DNA of 64,000 nt, taken from NCBI RefSeq assembly GCF_900105675.1, contig NZ_LT629786.1, positions 4,092,001 to 4,156,000 on the forward strand, written 5' to 3'. This DNA comes from Pseudomonas synxantha. GTDB taxonomy: Bacteria; Pseudomonadota; Gammaproteobacteria; Pseudomonadales; Pseudomonadaceae. This document shows, in pieces, positions 8,520 through 17,057 of the stretch (its first letter is position 1; every line of letters starts with the position of its first letter). Below the pieces are notes generated by a model, which saw only the letters and a list, made by a program, of their open reading frames with translations, searched no databases and had not been told where the DNA came from. The position numbers and the translations under genes are program-made.

Positions 8520-9421
8520 TGCGGGCTCTCTGATGGATCGACTTTAGAGGTTGGATAATTCGGGATTTCGCCCAGGCGACGCAGGCCATTGAAATGCTGT
8601 GGATCTTCCAGGTAACGCAGCATCACGGTTTGCCAGGTTTTGTCGGCAAAAGTCTGCACATGGCCGCCACGGGTCAGCTGCAGCACCCTTGGCGGTGGGG
8701 CCGCTTGATACAGGCGCAGCCCATTGGACACCGGCACGATCGGGTCATCCAGGCTGTGAAACAGCAGTTTTGGCACGCCGGTCAACTGGGGCATGGTGTT
8801 AATTGCACTGTCGGCGTCGGGCACCAACCAAGACAAGGGAACCTGGAACGGCCAGGTTAACCATGAAGTGCTCAGGGCGAATTGTCCTACGTCACGATAA
8901 CTGGCCGGCACACCGTCCAGCACCAGGGCCTTGAGTTGGCTTTGACGCTCCGGATGGGCTGCCAGGTAATGCACGGCCAGTGCGCCGCCCAGGCTTTGGC
9001 CCAACACAATCAGCGGTTGGCCCTGGGTTTGGGGCGCCTTGTCGATCCAGCTGAACGCGGCGTCGATATCCTGATAGATCGCCGGCAACGACGGCTTGCC
9101 TTGCGAAAGTCCATAGCCGCGATAGTCCAGCAGCAGCACTTGATAGCCCTGCTCGGGCAACCACCAACTGCCACCCAGGTGCCAGGACAGGTTGCCGCCG
9201 TTGCCGTGCAGGTGCAGCACCGTGCCCTTGAGCGGCACACCGGGTTTGGCCGGCAGCCACCAGGCGTGGAGTTTGATGCCGTCGGCGGTGGTGATGGTGA
9301 CGTCGCGGTATTGCAGGCGGGCTTTTTCCGGCGTAAACGGCAGGCCGGGTTCGGGGTAGAACAGCAAGGAGCTGCAGCCATTGAGTGTAAGTAGCAGGCA
9401 TAGAATGCCGAGGATTCTCAT
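8516..9421 (-). CDS. Alpha/beta hydrolase lipoprotein
   Basis: The 301-residue protein starts with a short lipoprotein signal (ILCLLLTLNGC lipobox). It has the alpha/beta-hydrolase core: the oxyanion segment LHLHGNGGNLSWH, the nucleophile elbow GQSLGG (catalytic Ser), an Asp in LDDPIVP, and a His in TRGGHVQTF. Substrate is unknown; relatives include esterases and BEM46-like proteins. The ATG at 9421 gives a clean signal peptide, whereas the in-frame extension to 9541 overlaps the next gene and lacks one. It is coupled to the small membrane protein gene downstream. Confidence 0.88.
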   Translation of the reverse strand: MRILGILCLLLTLNGCSSLLFYPEPGLPFTPEKARLQYRDVTITTADGIKLHAWWLPAKPGVPLKGTVLHLHGNGGNLSWHLGGSWWLPEQGYQVLLLDYRGYGLSQGKPSLPAIYQDIDAAFSWIDKAPQTQGQPLIVLGQSLGGALAVHYLAAHPERQSQLKALVLDGVPASYRDVGQFALSTSWLTWPFQVPLSWLVPDADSAINTMPQLTGVPKLLFHSLDDPIVPVSNGLRLYQAAPPPRVLQLTRGGHVQTFADKTWQTVMLRYLEDPQHFNGLRRLGEIPNYPTSKVDPSESPQ

Positions 9422-9465
9422 CCGTTGAAACCTCGCTGACAAATATGAAGTCCCTTGGAGACCCC

Positions 9466-10743
9466 CTAAAGGATATTGGAGTAATCCGCCTCGATCCGGT
9501 CCAGGCTCAGGTGATTGAGGAAGTTGGAGAAACACATCCACGCCGCCAGCGCGTTCATGTCACGAAACTGATCCGGCAGGTACTTGGGCGGTACCACCAG
9601 GCCTTCGTCGACCAATTGGCGCAGGGTACGCATGTCTTCCAGGGTGGTCTTGCCGCAGAACAGCAGCGGCACTTGTTCCAGCTTACCTTTACGCACAGCA
9701 AGCTGGATGTAGTTGTAGACCATGATAAAGCCCTTAAGGTAGGACAAATCCTTGGTAAACGGCAGACCGGTCGGCACCGAGCCACGAAATACCCGGCTGG
9801 CGTTGCCATAGCTCTCGGCCATTTCAAAGCCTTGCTCGCGGAAGAACTCGAACACCTGCAGGAAGTCGGCGCCCTCCTCCACCATGTGGATGGCGCGGGT
9901 ACGGTTGGTCAACTTGCGCAGACGGCTGGGGTAGGAAGCAAACGTGATGATTTCCATCAGGATCGCCAGGCCTTCCTGGGTCACGGTGGATGACGGCGGC
10001 CCCTTGGACAGGAACGTGCAGATCGGCTGGTTCTGGCCATTGAGGGTGGTGCCCACATGCACCAGCCCTTCATGCACTTCCAGGGCGCGCACGTCACGGT
10101 CGTTGAACATCGCGTCGGCGCGGATCTTAATGTAGTCGGCACCCGCCGCCGCGTCGGCGACGATGCCATCGGACTCAAACACGCGAATGGTTTCTTCCGC
10201 TTCGCCGAACACCTTGTTCAGCCGGGTCTGCAACAGTGCAACGGCGTCCTTGGCGGTAAGGGTCTTGGCTTCGTCCTTGAGGTCGCCACGGCCATCGATA
10301 TTGTTCAGGTAATCGGACAGCATCAGGCCCAGGTCGGCCAGGGTCGGGTCGCCGGCGTGGAAGGCATCGGAAGCGGCGCCATACAGCTCCTGGGAGATCA
10401 GGCCGAAATCCTCGGTGCCGCGTGCTTCGAGCATGCGCACCACCATGCGGTATTCGCGGCACATGCGACGCATGATCTGCCCCACCGGGCTGAACTGCCC
10501 AAGGCGACGGGTGATGTCGCGCTCGATGTTCTGGAACTCCAGCTTGACCGCACTGGAGTCGAACGACAACGGCCGGCTCAAGTAGTAATCGCGGTCCACG
10601 GCAGGCATGGCCTTGCCCTTGGCCTTGAGAAATCCCTGGCGGATATTCTCGTCCCATTTCACCGCGTCGAGGACACGGATCGGTGTTTGCGCCAGCACAA
10701 TGCGATCGGACAAGGTGCGTATCGTCTGCTGGTATTCGTCCAC
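9466..10743 (-). CDS. DUF1704 / QEGLA-motif protein, putative zinc carboxypeptidase
   Basis: The 425-residue protein carries the signature TQEGLA near residue 257 that names the bacterial family (TIGR02421-like). About 30 residues earlier is EVHEGLVH, an HEXXXH metal-binding motif. DUF1704 is the family of the eukaryotic MATCAP tubulin carboxypeptidases, so a zinc peptidase activity is plausible, but the bacterial substrate is unknown. The start is a GTG with AGAGGAAG upstream. It lies 21 bases downstream of a lipoprotein gene on the same strand. The 'flavohemoglobin expression-modulating' label sometimes used for this family is weakly supported. Confidence 0.85.
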   Translation of the reverse strand: MDEYQQTIRTLSDRIVLAQTPIRVLDAVKWDENIRQGFLKAKGKAMPAVDRDYYLSRPLSFDSSAVKLEFQNIERDITRRLGQFSPVGQIMRRMCREYRMVVRMLEARGTEDFGLISQELYGAASDAFHAGDPTLADLGLMLSDYLNNIDGRGDLKDEAKTLTAKDAVALLQTRLNKVFGEAEETIRVFESDGIVADAAAGADYIKIRADAMFNDRDVRALEVHEGLVHVGTTLNGQNQPICTFLSKGPPSSTVTQEGLAILMEIITFASYPSRLRKLTNRTRAIHMVEEGADFLQVFEFFREQGFEMAESYGNASRVFRGSVPTGLPFTKDLSYLKGFIMVYNYIQLAVRKGKLEQVPLLFCGKTTLEDMRTLRQLVDEGLVVPPKYLPDQFRDMNALAAWMCFSNFLNHLSLDRIEADYSNIL

Positions 10744-10764
10744 CCGGTGCTTCCTCTTTAAACG

Positions 10765-11313
10765 TTATTTACCCACGCGCCGGTAGCGCACGGCTTCAAC
10801 GAACACATCGGCATTGGCCGGGTCATCCAGGTAGGCAAACACCTGGTCCATGGGGCTATCCACCAGCACACCGGCGCCTTCGACGGTGTCTACAGTGCTG
10901 CCGTGCAAGGCCTGCTGGCCAATGGCTTGGTGGATCTGTTCGAGGTCGAGGTTGTAGACCACCAGTTCGTGCTTTTCATCAAACTCAAAGCCCGCCAGGA
11001 TGAAATGCCCGCCCAGTCTTGCAGGCAGCGGCGCCGACATATACCAGCGGCTGCCGTGGCGCGAGACGCTAAACAGATACTCATCGCGCTGGCCCGGCTT
11101 GGCTTTAGGGTAGCTCACCGCTTTATAACGATGCTCGCCGGCACGGGTGATCTGCAGGTTGAGCGGCTCGCCCCAGGCATTCCTGCTGGCCCACTTGCCT
11201 AGCAGAGCCTCTGGCGCGGCTTCAGCCGTCGGCAATGGTTCCTTGAAAGTCACCAGGCAACCGCTGAGCAACAGGACCAACAAGGCGATTACCGCGACGC
11301 GCCAGACTTTCAT
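10765..11313 (-). CDS. Putative lipoprotein, 182 aa
   Basis: The start at 11313 (GGGGGA upstream) gives a lipoprotein signal with an LLLSGC lipobox at about residue 20. The mature part begins with EALLGKWASRNAWGEPLNLQ, reminiscent of small beta-barrel lipoproteins that open with an 'LxGxW' segment. It ends with a charged C-terminus. I recognise no function. It lies 16 bases downstream of the TetR-type gene and upstream of the QEGLA gene, so these three probably form one operon. Confidence 0.78.
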   Translation of the reverse strand: MKVWRVAVIALLVLLLSGCLVTFKEPLPTAEAAPEALLGKWASRNAWGEPLNLQITRAGEHRYKAVSYPKAKPGQRDEYLFSVSRHGSRWYMSAPLPARLGGHFILAGFEFDEKHELVVYNLDLEQIHQAIGQQALHGSTVDTVEGAGVLVDSPMDQVFAYLDDPANADVFVEAVRYRRVGK

Positions 11314-11329
11314 TGGACATCCCCCGGTG

Positions 11330-12034
11330 TCAGACCGAAGCCAGCACCAAATGCATGTAACGCTTGAGGATTTCAAGCATCTCTTCGCCGGTCAGCGGCT
11401 CTGGGCCGCCAAGCAGGCCCTGATATTCCATCCGACTGATAATAGCCGTCAACACTTTGGCATCCTGTTGCGGCTCACGGGAGCCCAATACCTGGAAAAA
11501 CTGCCCGGTGCCCTGCAACAGGATCTGCTGATGGGAACGCACCAGCTCGGCCAGGCGCGGGTTCAACAGCGCCTCTTGGCGAAAGGCCAGTTCGGCCATC
11601 AGGTATTCGCGACGGTTGGTCAGTTGGCGCAGCACGTAGTCGGCGGTCAGCCGGGCGATGTCATCGGCCAGTTGCGAACGCGACTGTGGGCTGCCATCGC
11701 CATAGGCAACCATCTCGCGCAGCAAGCCCTCGTTGCGCACCCATAGCTTGCCCATGAACGCGGCACTGCGTTCGACGTACTGGGCGAAGGTGTCGGTAAG
11801 CAGGTCGTCGATATCCTTGAAATAGTAGGTAGTGGCCGACAGCGGCACGCCGGCCTCCGCGGCCACGGCCCGATGGCGCACGGCGCGTACGCCTTCGCGC
11901 ACCACGATGCGCATCGCCGCATCGAGAATGTCCTGGCGGCGTTGCTCGCTGCCCCGGCGACTGGCCTTGCGGCCTTGGTACTGAACGCTTTCAGCCACGG
12001 CGGCAGCAATGCCGGCGGCACCTTCTTGAGCCAT
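11330..12034 (-). CDS. TetR-family transcriptional regulator
   Basis: The 234-residue protein has the TetR helix-turn-helix at residues about 35-80 (RRQDILDAAMRIVVREGVR, then AVAAEAGVPLSATTYYFKDI) followed by an all-helical ligand domain. The start is uncertain: I use the ATG at 12034 (MAQEGAAG), but 12055 is also open. The gene is immediately downstream of lysS with a terminator between, and 16 bases upstream of the lipoprotein gene it may control. The ligand is unknown. Confidence 0.88.
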   Translation of the reverse strand: MAQEGAAGIAAAVAESVQYQGRKASRRGSEQRRQDILDAAMRIVVREGVRAVRHRAVAAEAGVPLSATTYYFKDIDDLLTDTFAQYVERSAAFMGKLWVRNEGLLREMVAYGDGSPQSRSQLADDIARLTADYVLRQLTNRREYLMAELAFRQEALLNPRLAELVRSHQQILLQGTGQFFQVLGSREPQQDAKVLTAIISRMEYQGLLGGPEPLTGEEMLEILKRYMHLVLASV

Positions 12035-12102
12035 TACGCGGTTCACCAAACACATCCTTGAATAGATCAAAACCTGGCGCTGTTCGCTTGACGCTTGAAT
12101 AC

Positions 12103-12137
12103 GCCACATAAAAAAGCCGCCTTATAAAAGGCGGCTT
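12103..12137 (-). terminator. Rho-independent terminator after lysS
   Basis: AAGCCGCC / GGCGGCTT stem with an 8-base loop, followed by six T on the minus strand. It separates lysS from the TetR gene. Confidence 0.88.
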
Positions 12138-12152
12138 CGGTTTTCGCTACGG

Positions 12153-13655
12153 TTACGCTTGTGGCCGCATGTGCGGGAACAGGATCACGTCGCGGATCGA
12201 CGGCGAGTTGGTCAACAGCATCACCAGGCGGTCGATACCGATGCCTTCACCGGCGGTGGGCGGCATGCCGTATTCCAGGGCCCGTACGAAGTCGGCGTCG
12301 TAGTGCATGGCTTCGTCATCGCCGGCGTCCTTGTCGGCCACCTGGGCCATGAAGCGCTCGGCCTGGTCTTCCGCGTCGTTAAGCTCGGAGTAGGCGTTGG
12401 CGATTTCACGGCCACCAATGAACAGCTCGAAACGGTCGGTGACGTTCGGGTTGTCGTCGTTGCGACGGGCCAGCGGCGACACTTCGAACGGGTACTGGGT
12501 AATGAAGTGCGGCTGTTCCAGCTTGTGCTCCACCAGTTCTTCGAAAATCATCACCTGCAACTTGCCCAGGCCTTCGAAACCCAGCACCTTGGCCCCGGCT
12601 TTCTTGGCGATGGCGCGGGCCTTGTCGATGTCATTCAGGTCGTCAGCCGTCAGCTCAGGGTTGTACTTGAGGATCGAGTCGAACACCGACAGACGCACAA
12701 ACGGCTCGCCGAAATGGAACACCTTGTCGCCGTACGGCACGTCGGTGCTGCCCAGAACCAGCTGTGCCAGCTCGCGGAACAGTTCTTCGGTGAGGTCCAT
12801 GTTGTCTTCGTAGTCGGCGTAGGCCTGGTAGAACTCCAACATGGTGAATTCAGGGTTGTGACGGGTCGAGACACCTTCGTTACGGAAGTTGCGGTTGATC
12901 TCGAACACTTTCTCGAAACCGCCGACAACCAGGCGCTTGAGGTAAAGCTCAGGCGCGATGCGCAGGAACATTTCCATGTCCAGGGCGTTATGGTGGGTTT
13001 CGAACGGCTTGGCTGCGGCACCACCTGGGATGGTTTGCAGCATCGGCGTTTCCACTTCGAGGAAGTCACGCTGCATCAGGAAGCTGCGGATGTGCGCAAT
13101 GACTTGCGAACGCACGCGGAACGTCTGGCGCACCTCTTCGTTGACGATCAGGTCGACATAGCGCTGGCGATAACGCTGCTCGGTGTCGGTCAGGCCGTGG
13201 TGTTTGTCCGGCAGCGGGCGCAGGGACTTGGTCAGCAGGCGCACGCTGGTCATCTCGACGTACAGGTCGCCCTTGCCGGAACGGGCCAGGGTGCCCTCGG
13301 CTGCGATGATGTCGCCCATGTCCCAGGTTTTCACCGAGGCCAGGGTTTCTTCGGAAAGGGTCTTGCGGTTGACGTAGACCTGGATACGCCCGGTCATGTC
13401 CTGGATCACCATGAACGAGCCACGGTTTAGCATGATGCGACCTGCCACCTTGACCGGGATCGCAGCCTCTGCCAGCTCTTCCTTGGTCTTGTCCGCGTAC
13501 TGCTTCTGCAAGGCATCGCAGTAGTTGTCGCGGCGGAAGTCATTGGGGAAGGCATTACCCTTGGCGCGCTCGGCAGCAAGCTTTTCCTTGCGCAGGGCGA
13601 TCAGGGAGTTTTCTTCCTGTTGCAGGGCTTGCGGGTCGAGTTGTTGGTCGCTCAT
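12153..13655 (-). CDS. lysS: Lysyl-tRNA synthetase (class II)
   Basis: The enzyme charges tRNA-Lys in the cytoplasm. The 500-residue protein has the N-terminal OB-fold anticodon-binding domain ([20 protein letters not shown]). It then has class II motif 2 ([19 protein letters not shown]) and motif 3 ending [13 protein letters not shown] near the C-terminus. Length matches bacterial LysS. It is immediately downstream of prfB on the same strand, an arrangement also seen in E. coli. Confidence 0.98.
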   Translation of the reverse strand: MSDQQLDPQALQQEENSLIALRKEKLAAERAKGNAFPNDFRRDNYCDALQKQYADKTKEELAEAAIPVKVAGRIMLNRGSFMVIQDMTGRIQVYVNRKTLSEETLASVKTWDMGDIIAAEGTLARSGKGDLYVEMTSVRLLTKSLRPLPDKHHGLTDTEQRYRQRYVDLIVNEEVRQTFRVRSQVIAHIRSFLMQRDFLEVETPMLQTIPGGAAAKPFETHHNALDMEMFLRIAPELYLKRLVVGGFEKVFEINRNFRNEGVSTRHNPEFTMLEFYQAYADYEDNMDLTEELFRELAQLVLGSTDVPYGDKVFHFGEPFVRLSVFDSILKYNPELTADDLNDIDKARAIAKKAGAKVLGFEGLGKLQVMIFEELVEHKLEQPHFITQYPFEVSPLARRNDDNPNVTDRFELFIGGREIANAYSELNDAEDQAERFMAQVADKDAGDDEAMHYDADFVRALEYGMPPTAGEGIGIDRLVMLLTNSPSIRDVILFPHMRPQA

Positions 13656-13718
13656 GTCTTTAAATTTTCCATCTGGTTCGTTGTCCCAGGCGTAGGCCGG
13701 GGATCGCCTACAGTATTC

Positions 13719-14814
13719 TTACAGGCCGGATTTGAGGCTGGCTTCCAGGTATTCGTCGATATCGCCGTCGAGTACCTTGTCGCAGTCGCTGCGTTCGATG
13801 TTGGTGCGCAGGTCCTTGATCCGCGACGCATCGAGCACGTACGAACGAATCTGGTGACCCCAGCCGATATCCGACTTGGTATCTTCCAGCGCCTGGGAAG
13901 CCGCATTGCGCTTCTGCATTTCCTGCTCGTACAACTTGGCCCGCAGCATTTTCATGGCGGTGTCCTTGTTGGCATGCTGGGAACGCTCGTTCTGGCAACT
14001 GACCACGGTGTTGGTCGGTACGTGGGTGATACGTACGGCCGAGTCAGTGGTGTTTACGTGCTGGCCACCAGCACCGGAGGAACGGTAGGTATCGATGCGC
14101 AGGTCGGCCGGGTTGATCTCGATTTCCACCTTGTCGTCGATCTCGGGCGAGACGAACACTGCGGAAAACGAGGTGTGGCGACGGTTGCCGGAGTCGAACG
14201 GGCTCTTGCGCACCAGGCGGTGTACACCGATCTCGGTACGCAGCCAGCCAAAGGCGTATTCACCCTTGATGTGCACGGTCGCGCCCTTGATACCGGCGAC
14301 TTCACCGGCGGACAGTTCCATGATGGTCGCGTCGAAACCGCGCTTGTCGGCCCAACGCAGGTACATGCGCAACAGGATGTTGGCCCAGTCCTGGGCCTCG
14401 GTGCCGCCGGAACCGGCCTGGATGTCCAGGTAGGCGTTGTTCGGGTCCATTTCATGGCTGAACATGCGGCGGAACTCAAGCTTGGCGAGGTTTTCCTCAA
14501 GACGGGCCAGCTCGGCGACGACATCGCCCACTGCGCCTTCGTCGTTTTCCTCGACGGCCATGTCCAGCAGGTCACGGCAATCACCCAGGCCGGTGTTCAG
14601 TTCATCGAGGGTATCGACGATCTGCGCCAGCGCAGAGCGCTCGCGCCCCAGCTCCTGGGCGTATTCAGGTTTGTTCCAGACGCTCGGATCTTCAAGCTCG
14701 CGATTGACCTCGGTCAGACGCTCATGCTTTTGATCGTAGTCAAAGATACCCCCGAATAGTTTCGGAGCGCTCGGACAGGTCCTTGATGGTGTTAAGGATC
14801 GGGTTGATTTCCAT
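13719..14814 (-). CDS. prfB: Peptide chain release factor 2, programmed +1 frameshift
   Basis: RF2 reads UGA and UAA stop codons. Translation starts at 14814 ([20 protein letters not shown]), and codon 25 is an in-frame UGA at 14742-14740. The site reads GGGGGU AUC UUU GAC, the classic CUU-UGA-C shift site with a Shine-Dalgarno-like G-run upstream. Slipping by one base yields the remaining 340 residues ([12 protein letters not shown]...), 364 in total. The GGQ peptidyl-hydrolysis motif ([16 protein letters not shown]) is present; the SPF tripeptide expected for RF2 appears as [14 protein letters not shown]. The frameshift is autoregulatory, so this is not a pseudogene. Confidence 0.97.
14739..14752 (-). 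promoter_or_regulatory. RF2 +1 recoding site
   Basis: On the minus strand the run of G, then CUU UGA C, marks the point where ribosomes shift +1 when RF2 is scarce. The UGA is at 14742-14740. This is the known feedback mechanism of prfB. Confidence 0.93.
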
Positions 14815-14940
14815 GGCAGGCAGCACTCGTTGGCGAACTTTTGAAAGCCGGCGAGTATAACGGCAAACGGCTGGAAACGGCAGTCCGCTTGGCCGAAAAG
14901 GCGGGGGTTTGTACACAATCCCAAGACCAATGAAGATTGA

Positions 14941-14973
14941 AATGTGGGAGGGGACTTGCCTTTCCCACATTTG
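14941..14973. repeat. REP-type palindromic repeat
   Basis: The stretch AATGTGGGAGGGGACTTGCC continues to TTCCCACATTT. It shares its first 20 bases with the repeat at 23598 and is close to the outer arms of the pair at 34921. It is a single REP unit between wspR and prfB and may also act as a hairpin at the wspR mRNA end. Confidence 0.75.
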
Positions 14974-14992
14974 GCTTTGTGCTGACCTTGAG

Positions 14993-15994
14993 TTATTCGA
15001 TGCCCACTTGATTGCGCCCATTATGCTTGGCCGTATACAGCCCCTTGTCCGCCGCCATGATCAACTGCCGGCAATCCGTGCCCTGTACCGGTGTCAAGGT
15101 CGACAAGCCGATACTGATGGTCAGGCTCGAACCTTCCACCGGCGCATTGTGCGGGATTTTCAACGCGGCCACGGCCATGCGCAGTTTTTCCGCCACCAGC
15201 CGCGCACCGCCCGGGGAGGTGTTTGGCAGCACCAGGGCGAATTCTTCACCGCCGTAGCGCGCCGGCAGGTCCGAAGGGCGGCTGCTGGCATCGCGGATGG
15301 CTTCGGCGACTTTGCGCAGGGCTTCGTCGCCTTCGACGTGACCGAAGCTGTCGTTGAAGGTCTTGAAGAAATCCACGTCGATCATCAACAGCGACAGTTG
15401 GGTCTGATCGCGCATGGCACGGCGCCATTCCAGTTCAAGGTACTCGTCGAAGTGGCGGCGGTTGGACAACCCGGTCAGGCCGTCGGAGTGCATCAGGCGT
15501 TGCAGCACCAGGTTGGTGTCCAGCAGCTGTTGCTGGCTGACCCGTAGTGCGCGGTAGGCGGCATCGCGCTGCAACAAGGTCATGTAGGAACGCGAGTGGT
15601 AGCGGATGCGGGCCACCAGCTCGATGTTGTCCGGCAGTTTGACCAGGTAGTCATTGGCTCCGGCGGCAAAGGCCGCGCTCTTGATCAGCGGGTCTTCCTT
15701 GGTAGACAGCACGATGATCGGGATATTAGCGGTGGCCGGATGATTGCGGTATTCGCGCACCAGGGTCAAGCCGTCGAGCCCCGGCATTACCAGATCTTGC
15801 AGGATCACCGTCGGTTTGATGCGGATCGCCTGGGCAATCGCCTGATGCGGGTCGGCGCAAAAGTGGAAGTCGATGTTTTCTTCATGGGCCAGGCCACGCC
15901 GAACGGCTTCGCCGATCATGGCCTGGTCGTCGACCAGCAACACCATCGCGGCGTTTTCGTCGGTCTTGAAGTCGTCGAGCTGTAAATCATTCAT
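14993..15994 (-). CDS. wspR: Diguanylate cyclase response regulator WspR
   Basis: WspR is the output of the Wsp system: when phosphorylated by WspE it makes cyclic-di-GMP, raising exopolysaccharide and biofilm. The 333-residue protein has a receiver domain with phospho-acceptor Asp in [14 protein letters not shown] helical linker follows, then a GGDEF domain with the active RYGGEEF motif. An intact RxxD inhibitory site (RPSD) lies exactly five residues before it, so product inhibition is expected. The ATG at 15994 has AGGTGA upstream; the TTG two codons earlier is too close to that site. It follows wspF after 52 bases. Confidence 0.97.
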   Translation of the reverse strand: MNDLQLDDFKTDENAAMVLLVDDQAMIGEAVRRGLAHEENIDFHFCADPHQAIAQAIRIKPTVILQDLVMPGLDGLTLVREYRNHPATANIPIIVLSTKEDPLIKSAAFAAGANDYLVKLPDNIELVARIRYHSRSYMTLLQRDAAYRALRVSQQQLLDTNLVLQRLMHSDGLTGLSNRRHFDEYLELEWRRAMRDQTQLSLLMIDVDFFKTFNDSFGHVEGDEALRKVAEAIRDASSRPSDLPARYGGEEFALVLPNTSPGGARLVAEKLRMAVAALKIPHNAPVEGSSLTISIGLSTLTPVQGTDCRQLIMAADKGLYTAKHNGRNQVGIE

Positions 15995-16046
15995 GTGCAA
16001 TCACCTGAATTACTACCTGCAAACCGGCACGGCGGGAGATTTTTGT

Positions 16047-17057
16047 TCATTTCGCAAAGACCTCCAGCAATCGGGGCGCAATTCTATCCAGTGGGCGAAT
16101 TTCAACAGCGGCGTCGATCGCCGCTGCCGCTTTGGGCATGCCATACACCGCCGAACTCTGCTGGTCCTGGGCGATGGTCAAATATCCTTGTTCCCGCATC
16201 AACTTGAGGCCCTGGGCGCCATCGCGCCCCATGCCGGTCAGCAAGACGCCGACGGCATCGCCGTTCCAATGGCTGGCGACGCTTTCGAAAAATACGTCGA
16301 TGGACGGCCGGTATATCTCATTCACCGGCTCTGCCGTATAGGCTAGCGTGCCATTTTTCAACAAGCGAATATGGTGGTTGGTACCGGCCAGCAATACCAC
16401 CCCGGTTTGCGGCGGCTCGCCTTCACAGGCCAGGCGTACCGGCAGGCCGGAGGCGCTGCCCAACCATTCGGCCATGCCCGCGGCGAACACCTGGTCCACG
16501 TGCTGCACCAGCACGATGGCGGCGGGGAAATTGCGCGGCAAGCCCTTGAGCAGGATCTCCAGGGCCGCCGGCCCACCGGCCGAAGAACCAATGGCCACCA
16601 ACCGTTGACGCTTGCCAGTGATGCGCTGCGTCGGGGTTTCGACACGCACACGACTGCCGCGCTGGCCGACCAGCCAGCCGATATTGAGGATCTTGCGCAA
16701 CAACGGCGCGGCCGCATCCTTGGGGTTGCCCACACCCAGCGCCGGCGTATCCACCACGTCCAGGGCGCCATGGCCCATGGCCTCGAATACGCGGCTGACG
16801 TTAGCCTGGCGGTCGACCGTGACGATCACGATCGGACATGGCGTGTCGGCCATGATCTGGCGGGTAGCCTCTACCCCATCCATGACGGGCATGATCAGGT
16901 CCATAAGGATCAGGTCCGGGGTCAGTTCGGCGCAACGCTGCACCGCTTCCAGGCCATTGCTGGCCACCCACACCACCTCATGGGCGGGTTCGAAACTCAA
17001 GGCACGACGCAATGCCTCTACGGCCAGGGGCATGTCGTTGACGATCGCAATCCTCAT
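16047..17057 (-). CDS. wspF: CheB-type methylesterase WspF
   Basis: WspF removes methyl groups from the WspA receptor and so damps the signal; loss of WspF gives the wrinkly, hyper-biofilm phenotype. The 336-residue protein has a receiver domain (Asp in LILMDLIMPVMDG). Its C-terminal CheB esterase domain holds the Ser-His-Asp triad in GSSAGG, VQHVD and TGMGRDG. Its start overlaps the wspE stop as ATGA. Confidence 0.97.
   Translation of the reverse strand: MRIAIVNDMPLAVEALRRALSFEPAHEVVWVASNGLEAVQRCAELTPDLILMDLIMPVMDGVEATRQIMADTPCPIVIVTVDRQANVSRVFEAMGHGALDVVDTPALGVGNPKDAAAPLLRKILNIGWLVGQRGSRVRVETPTQRITGKRQRLVAIGSSAGGPAALEILLKGLPRNFPAAIVLVQHVDQVFAAGMAEWLGSASGLPVRLACEGEPPQTGVVLLAGTNHHIRLLKNGTLAYTAEPVNEIYRPSIDVFFESVASHWNGDAVGVLLTGMGRDGAQGLKLMREQGYLTIAQDQQSSAVYGMPKAAAAIDAAVEIRPLDRIAPRLLEVFAK

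Noticed and set aside
12159..13430. Long plus-strand open frame opposite lysS (423 codons)
   Set aside because: Antisense to a certain gene; translation is Val/His/Gly rich and matches no family.
13719..14814. prfB as a pseudogene because of an in-frame stop
   Set aside because: The stop is the known RF2 recoding site (CUU UGA C) and the rest of the gene is intact.
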